The notes: generated by a model not told the origin, from the letters alone. Positions 1-8,174 are shown, counted from the first letter of the stretch. The stretch is 40,449 bases of DNA from JAFDWI01 sp964544305 (GCA_964544305.1 CAZJAZ010000024.1:1-40449); one strand, 5' to 3'. Program-made: numbers and translations.

Positions 1-72
1 ATGTTCGAACACGGCACCTTTGGCCGCCACGATCCGTCCGGCTTCGCTGACTGGGACTCGGTCGCCCCTTAA
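1..72 (+). CDS. Possible C-terminal end of a gene entering from the left edge
   Basis: An open frame runs from base 1 to a TAA at 70-72 and encodes 23 residues ending in FADWDSVAP. It would be convergent with the flavoprotein gene and overlap its stop by 4 bp, an arrangement also seen elsewhere in this window. The in-frame ATG at base 1 is probably only the cut edge. I do not recognise a family, and so short an open stretch could be chance. Confidence 0.3.
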   Translation: MFEHGTFGRHDPSGFADWDSVAP

Positions 73-1550
73 GAGTGTGGCACGAGCGATGCAGCGAACG
101 TCCCTGCGCAACGTCCAAAGAACGAGCCGTCACCCAATGAGATTCCGCTCACGTAACCCCGTGCAGGTATCCCAGAAGCGGTCCGGCCAACTGCAAAGAG
201 TCCGTCGATGACGCTGCCATCTTCTCGCATTGCACGACCCTCCACATCGGTTGTCAACCCACCAAGCGTGAACGACGCGTAGTAGGCCGTTTCCACGCGC
301 AAATCCACTGCACCCACCGGCCCAACCAGCGGGCGAATGCAGTCCGCGCGTTTGTGAAACTCGGTGTCCACGCCACGTGCCGCGTCAATGTTGTAACGGG
401 CGAGCGTTCCGGCAAGAGCGGCCGGAGGTACGCCAATTTCAACAGCCAGTTCTTCCGGCGTTTCTGCGACCCATGAGGGGCGAAAACCCAACCAGTTCGG
501 CTCAGAACCTTCTTCGTCAACAATCAGGAACGCCACCCCGTCGTTCTCAAGTAACGCTCGTTGGCCGATCAGTCCGTTGTAGGCGTCTTCGTTCACAAAT
601 CGACGCCCCTGCGCGTTCACAAGAATCCCTGCCGACAAGCGGCGTGGCGGATGAAACGGCAAGTGGCACTCAAGCGCATCCATGTTTGCAACGTGCGCAC
701 CCGCCCCTTGGCCAAGTCGAATCCCCAACCCATCGTCTGCATCAGTTCCAAGGGGATACGTGCATCTCGCCGCGGCCGGAACATAGCGGGCAATCATTTC
801 CGGATTGAACAAGAACCCGCCCATTGCCAAGATGACGCCGCCAACACCAGCGAACGTCCGCTCGACTCCGTCAATGATCGCCACAACGCCTACCACTCGG
901 TTCTCGTCGGTGACCAACGAGGTGACCCGAGCATCCGTGACGAATTCGGCGCTCGTTTGCTTGAGCGAAGCGCCAAGTTGTTCCATGAGATAGCCGCCGG
1001 ATTCATTGGGAAACTTCGCATGATGGCCACGCGGAACCGGTTGCGTTATCTCATTGAACGGCCACGTGTCTTCGCCGCCGGTAAACACCAAACCCGCCTC
1101 GGTTGGTGGTTGAATATCGCCCTCGGTATGAAAGGACGGGTCGAACTCAACGCCGTGTGCCACGAGCCAATCGTGATGCGCAACAGAAGCCTCGCAGTAG
1201 CGACGCACCTTTGCCTCATCAGTGCCCGGACCACTCGCCGCATTCAGAAACGCCACCATCGATGCGACATCATCTTCGAAGCCACATGCGGTTTGGGTTG
1301 CGGTTCCCCCACCCAAATACAACAGACCACTCGACATGGCTGATGTTCCACCAATCGACCCTGTCCGCTCCAACACGACGACCGACGCACCCGCCTCGGA
1401 TGCGGCGAGTGCCGCACACACCCCTGCGATGCCCGCTCCAACAACCACCACATCGTGGGTTTCATCCCATCCATTGATCGCATCAATGTCACGCGGGGCA
1501 ATTGGTTCAATCGAGTCCGTCATCGTTTCCATTCTGTTCCGTGCGCCCAT
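69..1550 (-). CDS. FAD-dependent oxidoreductase, fumarate reductase / ketosteroid dehydrogenase-like (FAD_binding_2)
   Basis: Predicted flavoprotein of 493 residues. An N-terminal Rossmann segment carries GAGIAG at residues 38-43, followed by the acidic VVVLE strand end that binds the ADP ribose. The C-terminal segment GLFAVGRTASG...GYVSGISLGDG is the second FAD contact typical of the fumarate reductase / flavocytochrome c / 3-ketosteroid delta-1-dehydrogenase superfamily. The substrate cannot be named from sequence; a dehydrogenation of a carbonyl compound or steroid is typical of the family. The start lies only 3 bp beyond the HAD gene stop, so the two are probably co-transcribed. ATGs at 1532 and 1523 (MTDSIEP) are alternative starts, and the last matches family N-termini better. 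Confidence 0.85.
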   Translation of the reverse strand: MGARNRMETMTDSIEPIAPRDIDAINGWDETHDVVVVGAGIAGVCAALAASEAGASVVVLERTGSIGGTSAMSSGLLYLGGGTATQTACGFEDDVASMVAFLNAASGPGTDEAKVRRYCEASVAHHDWLVAHGVEFDPSFHTEGDIQPPTEAGLVFTGGEDTWPFNEITQPVPRGHHAKFPNESGGYLMEQLGASLKQTSAEFVTDARVTSLVTDENRVVGVVAIIDGVERTFAGVGGVILAMGGFLFNPEMIARYVPAAARCTYPLGTDADDGLGIRLGQGAGAHVANMDALECHLPFHPPRRLSAGILVNAQGRRFVNEDAYNGLIGQRALLENDGVAFLIVDEEGSEPNWLGFRPSWVAETPEELAVEIGVPPAALAGTLARYNIDAARGVDTEFHKRADCIRPLVGPVGAVDLRVETAYYASFTLGGLTTDVEGRAMREDGSVIDGLFAVGRTASGIPARGYVSGISLGDGSFFGRCAGTFAASLVPHS

Positions 1551-1553
1551 CAG

Positions 1554-2363
1554 TCAGAGCGCAGGGGGCCCAAGTTCGGCCGATTGATCAATAGCTTGTG
1601 CCGCGCCATCACGGTCGACTGCCGCCACCACGATTCGGGCGGCGGCAATCACATTGGGATCCCCATCGCCCATTGCCACCGACCAACCAACCGCAGCCAT
1701 TGCTGGCAAATCGTTATGGCCGTCGCCGACCATCATGACCGAGGCCATGTCCACACCAATCCGTTCGGCAACCGTTTCAATACCTGCGGCTTTCGACACG
1801 CCCGTGGCGCTAATCGACACGAACGCCGCATCTGGCATCAATGGGGACGTCGCTCCCGAAGCCACGGTGCCATCCGGGGCAAGTGTCAGCGCTTCGGCCA
1901 GATCATCGATGGGCACCACCCATTGCACCCGAACAATCTGCCCGTTGAGCGTATCGATTGCCCGCCTTTCATGGGCGATACCCAAAAGATCAGCGTGGCG
2001 ACGGGCAAGATCGGCGTCAGAATCCACTGCAATCTCATCCCATGCGTACACCTCGAACACCCATCGGTGCTCTCTTGCCACACGAGCGGCTGCTGCAACG
2101 CAATTATCTGACAGGGGTTGAGTGATCACCTCACCCGTGGATGGACACCACACCGCCGCGCCCGTATGGAATACATGAAATCCGTTCGGATCAAGGCGCT
2201 CCGCCCACGTACGGGTTGGACCGAGTGCAACACGAGCAGTGCACAGCGTGAGGTGTTGCCCTCGAACCCGTGCGTTGTGTGCCGCAGCCCACAGCACCGG
2301 CGATGGCGCACCGGACGATCCAACGAGCGTTCCGTCAACGTCAAGACAGACAAGGGGCAACAC
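1554..2363 (-). CDS. HAD-superfamily hydrolase, Cof-like phosphatase
   Basis: Predicted 269-residue cytoplasmic phosphatase. Motif I is DVDGT at residues 8-12 (nucleophile Asp8, acid/base Asp10). The acidic motif IV is GDGHNDLPA near residue 213, followed by the SVAMGDGDPNV segment typical of Cof-type (IIB cap) HAD enzymes that dephosphorylate sugar phosphates or similar small molecules. The substrate is unknown. The start is GTG at 2361-2363. A TAACGT -10-like hexamer sits 8 nt upstream, suggesting a leaderless transcript that continues into the flavoprotein gene 3 bp downstream. Confidence 0.88.
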   Translation of the reverse strand: MLPLVCLDVDGTLVGSSGAPSPVLWAAAHNARVRGQHLTLCTARVALGPTRTWAERLDPNGFHVFHTGAAVWCPSTGEVITQPLSDNCVAAAARVAREHRWVFEVYAWDEIAVDSDADLARRHADLLGIAHERRAIDTLNGQIVRVQWVVPIDDLAEALTLAPDGTVASGATSPLMPDAAFVSISATGVSKAAGIETVAERIGVDMASVMMVGDGHNDLPAMAAVGWSVAMGDGDPNVIAAARIVVAAVDRDGAAQAIDQSAELGPPAL

Positions 2364-2371
2364 GTCGTGTG

Positions 2372-2377
2372 ACGTTA
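2372..2377 (-). promoter_or_regulatory. Leaderless-type -10 element of the HAD gene
   Basis: TAACGT on the minus strand ends 8 nt before the GTG start. It has the TANNNT form and the spacing seen upstream of about a dozen genes here. No Shine-Dalgarno sequence lies in between. Confidence 0.45.
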
Positions 2378-2404
2378 GTTTGCCGGGTCATGGTGGTCGA
2401 TGTT

Positions 2405-3295
2405 TCAGAGACCGACGAGCGCGTCAAGCACGTCATCGGCAACACCGAAACCCGCAAGGTGACCGCCACCAGCAATCGGGCGAAAATCAACGTGTGCAAG
2501 CCGACTTGTGACGTGCTCACCATGGGCAAACGGCACAATGTTGTCTTCGGTTCCGTGCCACCAATACACGGGGATTGCAATCTCACTCAATGAGAATCCC
2601 CACGCTCGACCAAAGAGTGCGGCGTCAGCAAGGGCGGCAGAGAACTGATGATGACCTCGTGCGGTGAGATCGCCGACAAACACGGCCTTAAAGTCAGCTT
2701 CATTGAGGAGCGCTTTGTCGGCCTCGGGTGAGAAATGGGCATACAACCGGATTGCCGGATCCCCAATTGGGGTGGCAGCAAATATGAACTTGGCGAGTGC
2801 ATTGCCCACCGGAATGCGCCCTGCACGAAGGATCGGCTGCGCATAGCGCGCCAGTGCCACAATGCCGCCAGGCGCGGCGTCCAGGCCGACACTGGGTGCA
2901 ACGCCACCGAGCACGCCGACCGAATCCACTCGTTCGCTCAAGCGTGCGGCAGCGGCCAACGTATACGGGCCACCACCTGACAACCCCACGACCGAACACG
3001 TATCGATATTCAACGTGTCGAGCACGATTGTGAGGTCGTCGACAAAGTCCACAATATTTGGGTAAAGATGGGCTGTTGACTCCCCAACGCCGGGCCGGTC
3101 AATGCCGATTATGCGAAAGCCTTCCCGTTCGGCACGAGCCCGTGCGTTTTCGGGAATCTGAGTGGCAGCGCCTGGGGTTCCATGGAGCCAGATGATGGTC
3201 TTGCCATTTGGCGGTCCAAACGACGCGAAGCCCAGGCTGCGGTCGTGGGCAACGTCAATGGTTCCGGTGGCGCGTTCTTTGGTGATCGTGGTCAC
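2405..3295 (-). CDS. Alpha/beta hydrolase
   Basis: Protein of 296 residues with a complete alpha/beta-hydrolase triad. The oxyanion-hole motif HGTPG starts at residue 39, the nucleophile elbow GLSGG gives Ser106, the acid is Asp251 in HGTED, and the base is His279 in GGGHLAG. The RPGVGES segment (67-73) is typical of the epoxide hydrolase / esterase branch. Substrate unknown; no signal peptide, so cytoplasmic. The start is GTG at 3293-3295, with AGGA about 8 nt upstream as ribosome binding site. It lies 41 bp upstream of the HAD gene on the same strand. Confidence 0.88.
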   Translation of the reverse strand: MTTITKERATGTIDVAHDRSLGFASFGPPNGKTIIWLHGTPGAATQIPENARARAEREGFRIIGIDRPGVGESTAHLYPNIVDFVDDLTIVLDTLNIDTCSVVGLSGGGPYTLAAAARLSERVDSVGVLGGVAPSVGLDAAPGGIVALARYAQPILRAGRIPVGNALAKFIFAATPIGDPAIRLYAHFSPEADKALLNEADFKAVFVGDLTARGHHQFSAALADAALFGRAWGFSLSEIAIPVYWWHGTEDNIVPFAHGEHVTSRLAHVDFRPIAGGGHLAGFGVADDVLDALVGL

Positions 3296-3355
3296 CGAGT
3301 CATCCTGTCATAGATCCAGCAATTGCATTGCAGAGCGTCAAGGTTTGAGCCATGA

Positions 3356-3378
3356 CTCGGCTGTTACGCAAAGCCGAG
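3356..3378. repeat. Small inverted repeat in the divergent hydrolase / GH5 intergenic region
   Basis: CTCGGCT (3356-3362) and AGCCGAG (3372-3378) form a perfect 7-bp stem with a 9-nt loop. It lies about 20 bp upstream of the putative GH5 promoter and could be an operator. Function unknown. Confidence 0.4.
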
Positions 3379-3397
3379 CTGGTCCGGATTCAAGTAC

Positions 3398-3425
3398 TTG
3401 ACAGATGTCCAGACGGTTTTGTGAT
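3398..3425 (+). promoter_or_regulatory. Putative sigma70-type promoter of the GH5 gene
   Basis: TTGACA at 3398-3403 is a consensus -35. TGTGAT at 3420-3425 (4/6 to TATAAT) follows after 16 bp. Predicted transcription start near 3432, about 11 nt before the ATG. Confidence 0.5.
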
Positions 3426-3442
3426 CGGAGCATGATTCCGTC

Positions 3443-5170
3443 ATGTCAATGAAGACGGGATTTGCACGCAAGGGGCTGGTCGCCGGGATCGCGGCGTTGG
3501 TCCTCACCATGGGATTCGTCCAATCGGCAGGAGCGGACCCGACGCTTCCTGGCACTGGGTCACCGGTGACGATTGAGGGGACCACCGGGAGATGGTTTCC
3601 CCGTGACGCGCAAGGTCGAGCCCTGAACCTCCATGGTTACAACATCAAGTTGCACGCCGATCGCATCACCGAGATCACGCAAGGTCAACTCAACGGCATT
3701 CATGAAAATGGGTTCACGTTGTTGCGTCTCGCAATTTTCTGGTCAGACATGGAACCGACCGAAGGCACCTGGAACACCCAATACTTCGCTGACCTCTCCA
3801 ACGTCCTTGACATGGCACAAACTGCGGGTCTCAAGGTTGTCCTTGACATGCACCAAGATTCATTCAGCCCAGCGGTGGGCGGCTTTGGCATGCCCGACTG
3901 GGTCACCGATACCGACAGTCTCGTTTATGGGAGCCCAGCCATTCCGTGCCTCGACCCCGCGAACCAGCGCGCGTGGCAAAACTTTTACGAGACACAGAGT
4001 TTCCGTGACGCACAAGTGACGGCATGGCTCAAGGTCGTGAGCGAGCTTGGATCGAAACCGGCCGTGTACGGCTACGACCTTTTGAACGAACCGTGTGGCC
4101 AAATGAACGCCGGAGAAGGCGTAACCGATGCCCTTACACGGGTTGAAGCAACCCAAATCACCCCAATGTTGCAACGCCTCACCGATGCGATTCGCACGGT
4201 TGATACGACACATTGGATCTTCCTTGAAGGTGCGTTCGGTTTGACGTCAAGCTTTGCGGCACCAAGCGGTTTGGGGACGGTGACCGATTCAACCGGGCGA
4301 CAAATCTATGCCCCGCATCTCTACGACCTGGGCATGGAGGCTGGGGCTGACTGGGATCCATCAAGCGATTTTGTGACCCGCTACTACAACAACATTGTGA
4401 CGTACGGTGCCACGAACGACATCCCAACGATCGCGTTTGAGTGGGGCCCACAAAAGCCTGCGGCCCCAACCACCGCCGACTTCGTGTCACAGGTGATGCA
4501 TGGAGCCGACGCTCATATCGCGGGCTGGGCCGCTTTTGCGTGGTGCAAAGGTCTTGGGGGCTGGTGCCAGCTTGACTCGGATGGCAACCCCGGGGCCGGG
4601 ATGACCGATAACACCCAGGTCTATCCGACCGCGATTGCAGGTCGACCCATGGCGATCAGTGGTGACTACGCGGCTGGCATTTCCACGGTCACGGTTGACC
4701 CAGCGAATGCTGGAGCGACCGGACCAACCGAGTTTTACTTTCCGCTGCGCCGGTTCCCAACTGGTCCAACGGTGTCGGTGAATCTGCCAACTGACGAGTG
4801 GACCAGTTCGTGGGATCCTGACACACAGATACTTTCAGTGACCGTGCGATCGCAGTCCACGCACACCATCACCGTTTCTCCTGCGGGATCGACGCCACCC
4901 GGATCAACCACCACCACAGTGGCACCGACGACATCGGCCGCACCAACCTCATCGACAATTGCGAGTGCACCGTCGAGCACCTCGGTGCCACCGGCTGCCG
5001 TGCGGCCAGATGCAGCGGCTGGGGAGAATACACCAGGTTCGGGAACGCCAGACGGTTCCCTGCCGACAACCGGTTTTTCGGCGCTGCCACTTCTTGCAAT
5101 TGGCACTGTGTTGGTTGCCTGCGGACTCGTGCTTGAAACCGTCCGGCGTCGCCGCCACGCACACGTCTAG
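3443..5170 (+). CDS. Secreted, sortase-anchored GH5 glycoside hydrolase (endoglycoceramidase-like)
   Basis: Retaining glycosidase of 575 residues. Order of parts: Sec signal peptide (about 1-31), TIM-barrel GH5 domain (about 40-395), a GH5_C-like beta domain (about 400-485), a Thr/Ser/Pro-rich linker, the LPTTG sortase motif at 540-544, a hydrophobic helix, and an RRRR tail. The acid/base is Glu216 in LLNEP and the nucleophile is Glu333 in IAFEWG. The RLAIFWSDMEPTEG segment and the C-terminal beta domain resemble endoglycoceramidases, which cleave the glycan from glycosphingolipids or related glycolipids, so an aryl-, steryl- or lipid-linked glycan substrate is plausible. The product should be covalently attached to the cell wall. 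No sortase gene lies in this window. ATG at 3449 is an alternative start. Confidence 0.88.
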   Translation: MSMKTGFARKGLVAGIAALVLTMGFVQSAGADPTLPGTGSPVTIEGTTGRWFPRDAQGRALNLHGYNIKLHADRITEITQGQLNGIHENGFTLLRLAIFWSDMEPTEGTWNTQYFADLSNVLDMAQTAGLKVVLDMHQDSFSPAVGGFGMPDWVTDTDSLVYGSPAIPCLDPANQRAWQNFYETQSFRDAQVTAWLKVVSELGSKPAVYGYDLLNEPCGQMNAGEGVTDALTRVEATQITPMLQRLTDAIRTVDTTHWIFLEGAFGLTSSFAAPSGLGTVTDSTGRQIYAPHLYDLGMEAGADWDPSSDFVTRYYNNIVTYGATNDIPTIAFEWGPQKPAAPTTADFVSQVMHGADAHIAGWAAFAWCKGLGGWCQLDSDGNPGAGMTDNTQVYPTAIAGRPMAISGDYAAGISTVTVDPANAGATGPTEFYFPLRRFPTGPTVSVNLPTDEWTSSWDPDTQILSVTVRSQSTHTITVSPAGSTPPGSTTTTVAPTTSAAPTSSTIASAPSSTSVPPAAVRPDAAAGENTPGSGTPDGSLPTTGFSALPLLAIGTVLVACGLVLETVRRRRHAHV

Positions 5171-5261
5171 AACCTCTGGTTTTCTCTCAAGAGAGGCCTG
5201 CCTGAGCCAGGCAAACTACTTAAATCAATTATGATTGGTGTTAGAACCATTGAAACGCGGC

Positions 5262-5267
5262 TACACT
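5262..5267 (+). promoter_or_regulatory. Leaderless-type -10 element of the arsC-like gene
   Basis: TACACT ends 6 nt before the ATG at 5274. No ribosome binding site separates them. This supports the ATG over the in-frame TTG at 5235. Confidence 0.5.
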
Positions 5268-5273
5268 GAGCCG

Positions 5274-5621
5274 ATGGAACTTTGGCATAACCCTCGCTGC
5301 TCAAAAAGCCGTGCGGCAAAAGACCTGCTCGACACCCGCGGTGTGAACTACACCGAGCGGCGCTATCTCAACGATTCCCCCGACGCGTCCACGATCGACG
5401 CCGTTTGCACGTCGCTTGGCGTTGAGCCCTGGGACATCACTCGCATGGGTGAAGACCGCGCCAAAGAGCTTGGTCTGGCTGATGCCGCCCGTGATCGTGC
5501 CACGTGGATCGACACGCTTGTCGCAAACCCGGTGCTCATTGAGCGGCCGATTCTCGTCACCGACGATGGCCGCGCCGCGGTGGGTCGCCCGATCGAAAAC
5601 ATTGCGGCACTTCTCGACTGA
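5274..5621 (+). CDS. ArsC-family (YfgD-like) arsenate reductase-like protein
   Basis: Thioredoxin-fold protein of 115 residues with Cys9 in HNPRCSKSR, the catalytic cysteine of glutaredoxin-coupled ArsC enzymes. The three arginines that stabilise the thiol-arsenate intermediate in plasmid R773 ArsC (Arg60, 94, 107) have counterparts at Arg57, Arg91 (ERPILV) and Arg105 (GRPIE). The length matches the shorter YfgD branch rather than the 141-residue R773 enzyme. It stands alone, without arsR or arsB neighbours, so a role in arsenate detoxification is possible but not supported by context. Confidence 0.88.
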   Translation: MELWHNPRCSKSRAAKDLLDTRGVNYTERRYLNDSPDASTIDAVCTSLGVEPWDITRMGEDRAKELGLADAARDRATWIDTLVANPVLIERPILVTDDGRAAVGRPIENIAALLD

Positions 5622-5704
5622 ATCGCGCGCGAGATCGCAGATCTTGGACGATTGAGCCTCGACGTGGAAAAGCGAACGGGTAAATACGTTTCGCTGAAAC
5701 CTCA

Positions 5705-6184
5705 TTAATTGGCTTGTGTACTTGAGTCGCCCAAGAGTTCTTCAATGCGATCAAGCGTCGCCGTCATGTTCTTCTTGGTTGTTTCAGCGAGACGCCGCAC
5801 CCCGGGTTTGGTGAAGGCGGATTCGCCGGTGATGTCCCACGTCTCACGCACCAACGTTCCATCGTCGGCTGGTTCAAGCTCATAACGCCAGACCCGACCG
5901 CCAATTTTCGCGCCAAGCGCAGTTGGGGCTGTTGTGCGCCACGCGAAACGACGGTCTTGTTCGAACTCGATGACGGTACTGACCATCGAGTAAGGAACTC
6001 CAAGTTTCATTGACATGCCAAACTTGTCGCCAAGACCAACCGGCCCGGACACGCCTTTGGCATTGCGTACCGTGCCCGAACCGTCAAATTCGCGGTGGCG
6101 CGACGGATCCGAAATCATCGCAAAAATCTGGTCGGCTGGCGCGTGAATCACTCGTTCGACACTGACAATATCGTTCTCGGCCAT
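5705..6184 (-). CDS. SRPBCC (START/polyketide cyclase-like) ligand-binding protein
   Basis: Protein of 159 residues. The N-terminal VERVIHAPADQIFAMISDPSRHREFDGSG is the first strand and helices of the SRPBCC helix-grip fold, and WRYELEPADDGTLVRETWDITG is a central strand pair. The family binds hydrophobic ligands or acts as lipid/polyketide cyclases; no ligand can be assigned. The start at 6184 (MAENDIV) fits the family N-terminus and has TAGGGT at -10 spacing. An upstream extension to 6256 would run through the family A hairpin and was rejected. Confidence 0.85.
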   Translation of the reverse strand: MAENDIVSVERVIHAPADQIFAMISDPSRHREFDGSGTVRNAKGVSGPVGLGDKFGMSMKLGVPYSMVSTVIEFEQDRRFAWRTTAPTALGAKIGGRVWRYELEPADDGTLVRETWDITGESAFTKPGVRRLAETTKKNMTATLDRIEELLGDSSTQAN

Positions 6185-6191
6185 GCGCACT

Positions 6192-6197
6192 ACCCTA
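6192..6197 (-). promoter_or_regulatory. Leaderless-type -10 element of the SRPBCC gene
   Basis: TAGGGT on the minus strand ends 7 nt before the ATG at 6184. It lies just outside hairpin A1, so the hairpin is upstream of this promoter. Confidence 0.5.
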
Positions 6198-6208
6198 CCC
6201 CGCGAGCG

Positions 6209-6261
6209 GGAACTTGTCGCTTCAGCGCGCTGTAAAACAGCGCGCTGAAGCGACAAGTTCC
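6209..6261. repeat. Hairpin A1: perfect 25-bp inverted repeat, left bracket of the AbiE-like module
   Basis: Arms 6209-6233 and 6237-6261 are perfect reverse complements around a 3-nt AAA loop. The outer part of the arm, GGAACTTGTCGCTTCAGCGC, recurs with 2 changes in hairpin A2 at 8175-8231. It lies 27 bp beyond the 3' end of the nucleotidyltransferase gene, so it can act as a terminator, but it has no U-tract. Confidence 0.9.
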
Positions 6262-6288
6262 GGTTCGTTCTGGCACGAACGGGTGTAA

Positions 6289-7047
6289 TCAGCGCGAAAC
6301 CGCGGTGACAAGATCCTCGACGGCATCTGCAACTTCATCGAGATCAAGTCGTGGCTCATCAAAGCGACGCACTTCCCGGTAGGTCCGGTCACGCCCAGCG
6401 TCATCAACAAACCAGTGGTGCAACCGGGCCATGATCGGAATGCGCAATACGTCAGGTAGCTCGGCAAAGTCAGCGACTTGCACACCGCCAACCAGAAACA
6501 AGCGGCCCAAATCGTAAAAATCTGACGCACGCTTCTCAGGACGAGATGACGAACGCAACGGAATTGTTGTGGCCTTCATTGCGATCAAACCGACCGGGGA
6601 CGCCACAAGACGATCGTCCGCCCGAGCAAGTTCGCCGCTTGTTTTCTCATCGATCGCGACAATGTCAAGAGGCGTCGCCGTTTCAAACGCCCAGGTGTGT
6701 GCAATGACGTTCAGTTCAAGATCTTCAAGTGGGTCGGGATGCGCAACCAACGTTTCGATCAGCACGCTGCTCGGATCAGGCGCCACGTCTATCACATCCA
6801 AGTCGAACTTATCGGCAAACGTGTACTGCCCACCACCGGGCGCCGACACTGCGAGACGAGCAATTTCATCATGCAGGGCGGCCAAACCACGGGTCACCGC
6901 ATCAAGGTCAACCGTCGCTCGATGCGGCATACCAACGCGACACAACACGGCGAGGCCACCAATGAGACGGAGTTCTATGGGGAGAGACGAGAGGAGCGCG
7001 ACCGCGAGATGTGTCGTCCCTCCTTTCCGACCTCGCAAATAAATCAT
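6289..7047 (-). CDS. AbiEii-like nucleotidyltransferase, predicted toxin of a type IV toxin-antitoxin pair
   Basis: Protein of 252 residues with the minimal nucleotidyltransferase signature: GG at 30-31, then T-V-D-L-D with Asp47 and Asp49 (the usual GG...DxD metal-binding pair). Further on, LIAMKATTIPLRSSSRPEKRASDFYDLGRLF matches the conserved Lys...K..D..D segment of AbiEii/AbiGii (DUF1814-like) proteins. In characterised AbiEii members this domain transfers nucleotides, for example onto tRNA acceptor stems, and stops growth until neutralised. Its ATG overlaps the stop of the upstream regulator gene by 4 bp, so the pair is translationally coupled. A role in phage defence or plasmid/cassette maintenance is inferred from the family. 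Confidence 0.8.
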   Translation of the reverse strand: MIYLRGRKGGTTHLAVALLSSLPIELRLIGGLAVLCRVGMPHRATVDLDAVTRGLAALHDEIARLAVSAPGGGQYTFADKFDLDVIDVAPDPSSVLIETLVAHPDPLEDLELNVIAHTWAFETATPLDIVAIDEKTSGELARADDRLVASPVGLIAMKATTIPLRSSSRPEKRASDFYDLGRLFLVGGVQVADFAELPDVLRIPIMARLHHWFVDDAGRDRTYREVRRFDEPRLDLDEVADAVEDLVTAVSR

Positions 7048-8024
7048 GGTTCAGCTCCCGCCGGCACGATGCCCCATTGCTCAACGATTTCGCGTCCTCT
7101 CGCTGGGTCGGCAGCAAGGCGCAATGCACAGAGCAGCGGATGCGCGATGGTCCACGGATACTCAGAGTCGGCTGGGAACTCGACATTGATCGGCACATAC
7201 TGGACGGGAGCGGAACGCACCCACGTACGAGTTGGCCTCTCCCGATCAACCATGCCACGCAAGCGTCGAAGGGCACGTTGGTTCGTGACATAGGCGCGTG
7301 CGGGCATGTCACCGGCTGCCGCGATACGAGCACCGCCAAGTGTCGCTGCACGCTCGTCAACCCGAATCAAATGGTGCGGATCAACAATCCCGGAAATCTC
7401 GTTGATTTCTTGGGGAAGGCCAAGCCAATCGGCATCAGGCCACTGCGCGGCAGTCTCCCAGAACAGTTCAGGCAGAAGTGGGAGTCGACTGGCATTACCA
7501 ATCAGCCCGACTGTCGAGAATCGACGAATCAGGTCATGAACGGCACCAGCGCTCCGTGTGATGACCTCGGCAATATGTCGTGCCGACACTTCCCTATTCG
7601 GCTCCATCATCGTGGCGAGCGCGACCTCAAGGCCCACCGTCGTCCACGGATTTCCGCTGGCGCGGTCGGGAACATCACCCGAGCTCGGACATGGCATTTC
7701 AATCCGCACACCGTTTGTCCAAATGCGCACATGTCCTCGGCGATCGAACCAGCCCCAACCTGCGCGTCGCAGTCGCTCACGACCAGGTTCTGAAATACGG
7801 TCTGCAACAATCATGGCGGGACGGCGAGCTGGCGCTTCCGCGATGATTTGGGCTATTGCGGCCGGCGTGGGATGCGCCCGATCGACAATCGCAACGGCAA
7901 AACGGGTTCCATCAACTTGGATGGTGCCATCGAGATACTCGACCGGAATGCCCACCGCATCAAGGGCATCAACGATCTCACGGACTCGATCTTCAAAAAG
8001 GGGCGTCTGTGCCGTCACGAACAC
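7044..8024 (-). CDS. AbiEi-like winged-helix regulator, predicted antitoxin
   Basis: Protein of 326 residues from GTG 8024. The N-terminal half ends in PAMIVADRISEPGRERLRRAGWGWFDRRGHVRIW, the restriction-endonuclease-like core seen in many actinobacterial regulators. It is followed by a winged helix-turn-helix (NREVSARHIAEVITRSAGAVHDLIRRFSTVGLIG). The C-terminal part resembles the AbiEi C-terminal domain that neutralises AbiEii and represses the operon. Pairing with a downstream nucleotidyltransferase by an ATGA overlap is the classic AbiE order. GTG 8024 is preferred because TACTCT lies 7 nt upstream; GTG 8018 is an alternative. Antitoxin function is inferred from context. Confidence 0.7.
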   Translation of the reverse strand: MFVTAQTPLFEDRVREIVDALDAVGIPVEYLDGTIQVDGTRFAVAIVDRAHPTPAAIAQIIAEAPARRPAMIVADRISEPGRERLRRAGWGWFDRRGHVRIWTNGVRIEMPCPSSGDVPDRASGNPWTTVGLEVALATMMEPNREVSARHIAEVITRSAGAVHDLIRRFSTVGLIGNASRLPLLPELFWETAAQWPDADWLGLPQEINEISGIVDPHHLIRVDERAATLGGARIAAAGDMPARAYVTNQRALRRLRGMVDRERPTRTWVRSAPVQYVPINVEFPADSEYPWTIAHPLLCALRLAADPARGREIVEQWGIVPAGAEP

Positions 8025-8152
8025 TGAACATAGAGTAGTTCTTTGCCATGCACCTGTCCACTCTGCTCTTGAGAAGTTTGGAGTACGGCAAGTCTGCGGC
8101 ACGTTCCCCCAAGGGCTATCTATCCGCATGCGCCGTCACGAACGCAGAACAT
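8011..8152. repeat. 21-bp direct repeat duplicating the 5' end of the AbiEi-like gene
   Basis: GCCGTCACGAACACTGAACA(T) at 8011-8031 spans the GTG start and first codons of the regulator. A copy at 8132-8152 matches 19 of 21 positions. In the second copy the start GTG is changed to GCG and the frame stops after about 8 codons, so it looks like a remnant of a second gene start or a regulator-binding repeat. Confidence 0.6.
8032..8037 (-). promoter_or_regulatory. Leaderless-type -10 element of the AbiEi/AbiEii-like operon
   Basis: TACTCT on the minus strand ends 7 nt before the GTG at 8024. The 21-bp repeat overlaps the start codon just downstream, which would suit autorepression. Confidence 0.45.
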
Positions 8153-8174
8153 CACCCGCTTTCGGCTACCCATT

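Noticed and set aside
561..1343. 260-codon plus-strand frame inside the flavoprotein gene
   Set aside because: Its sequence is a mirror of the flavoprotein coding strand with no family resemblance; the minus strand has both FAD motifs.
5671..5695. AGCGAA...TTCGCT small inverted repeat as a further family A hairpin
   Set aside because: Only 6 bp of stem and loose similarity to family A; it may simply be part of the convergent arsC/SRPBCC terminator region.
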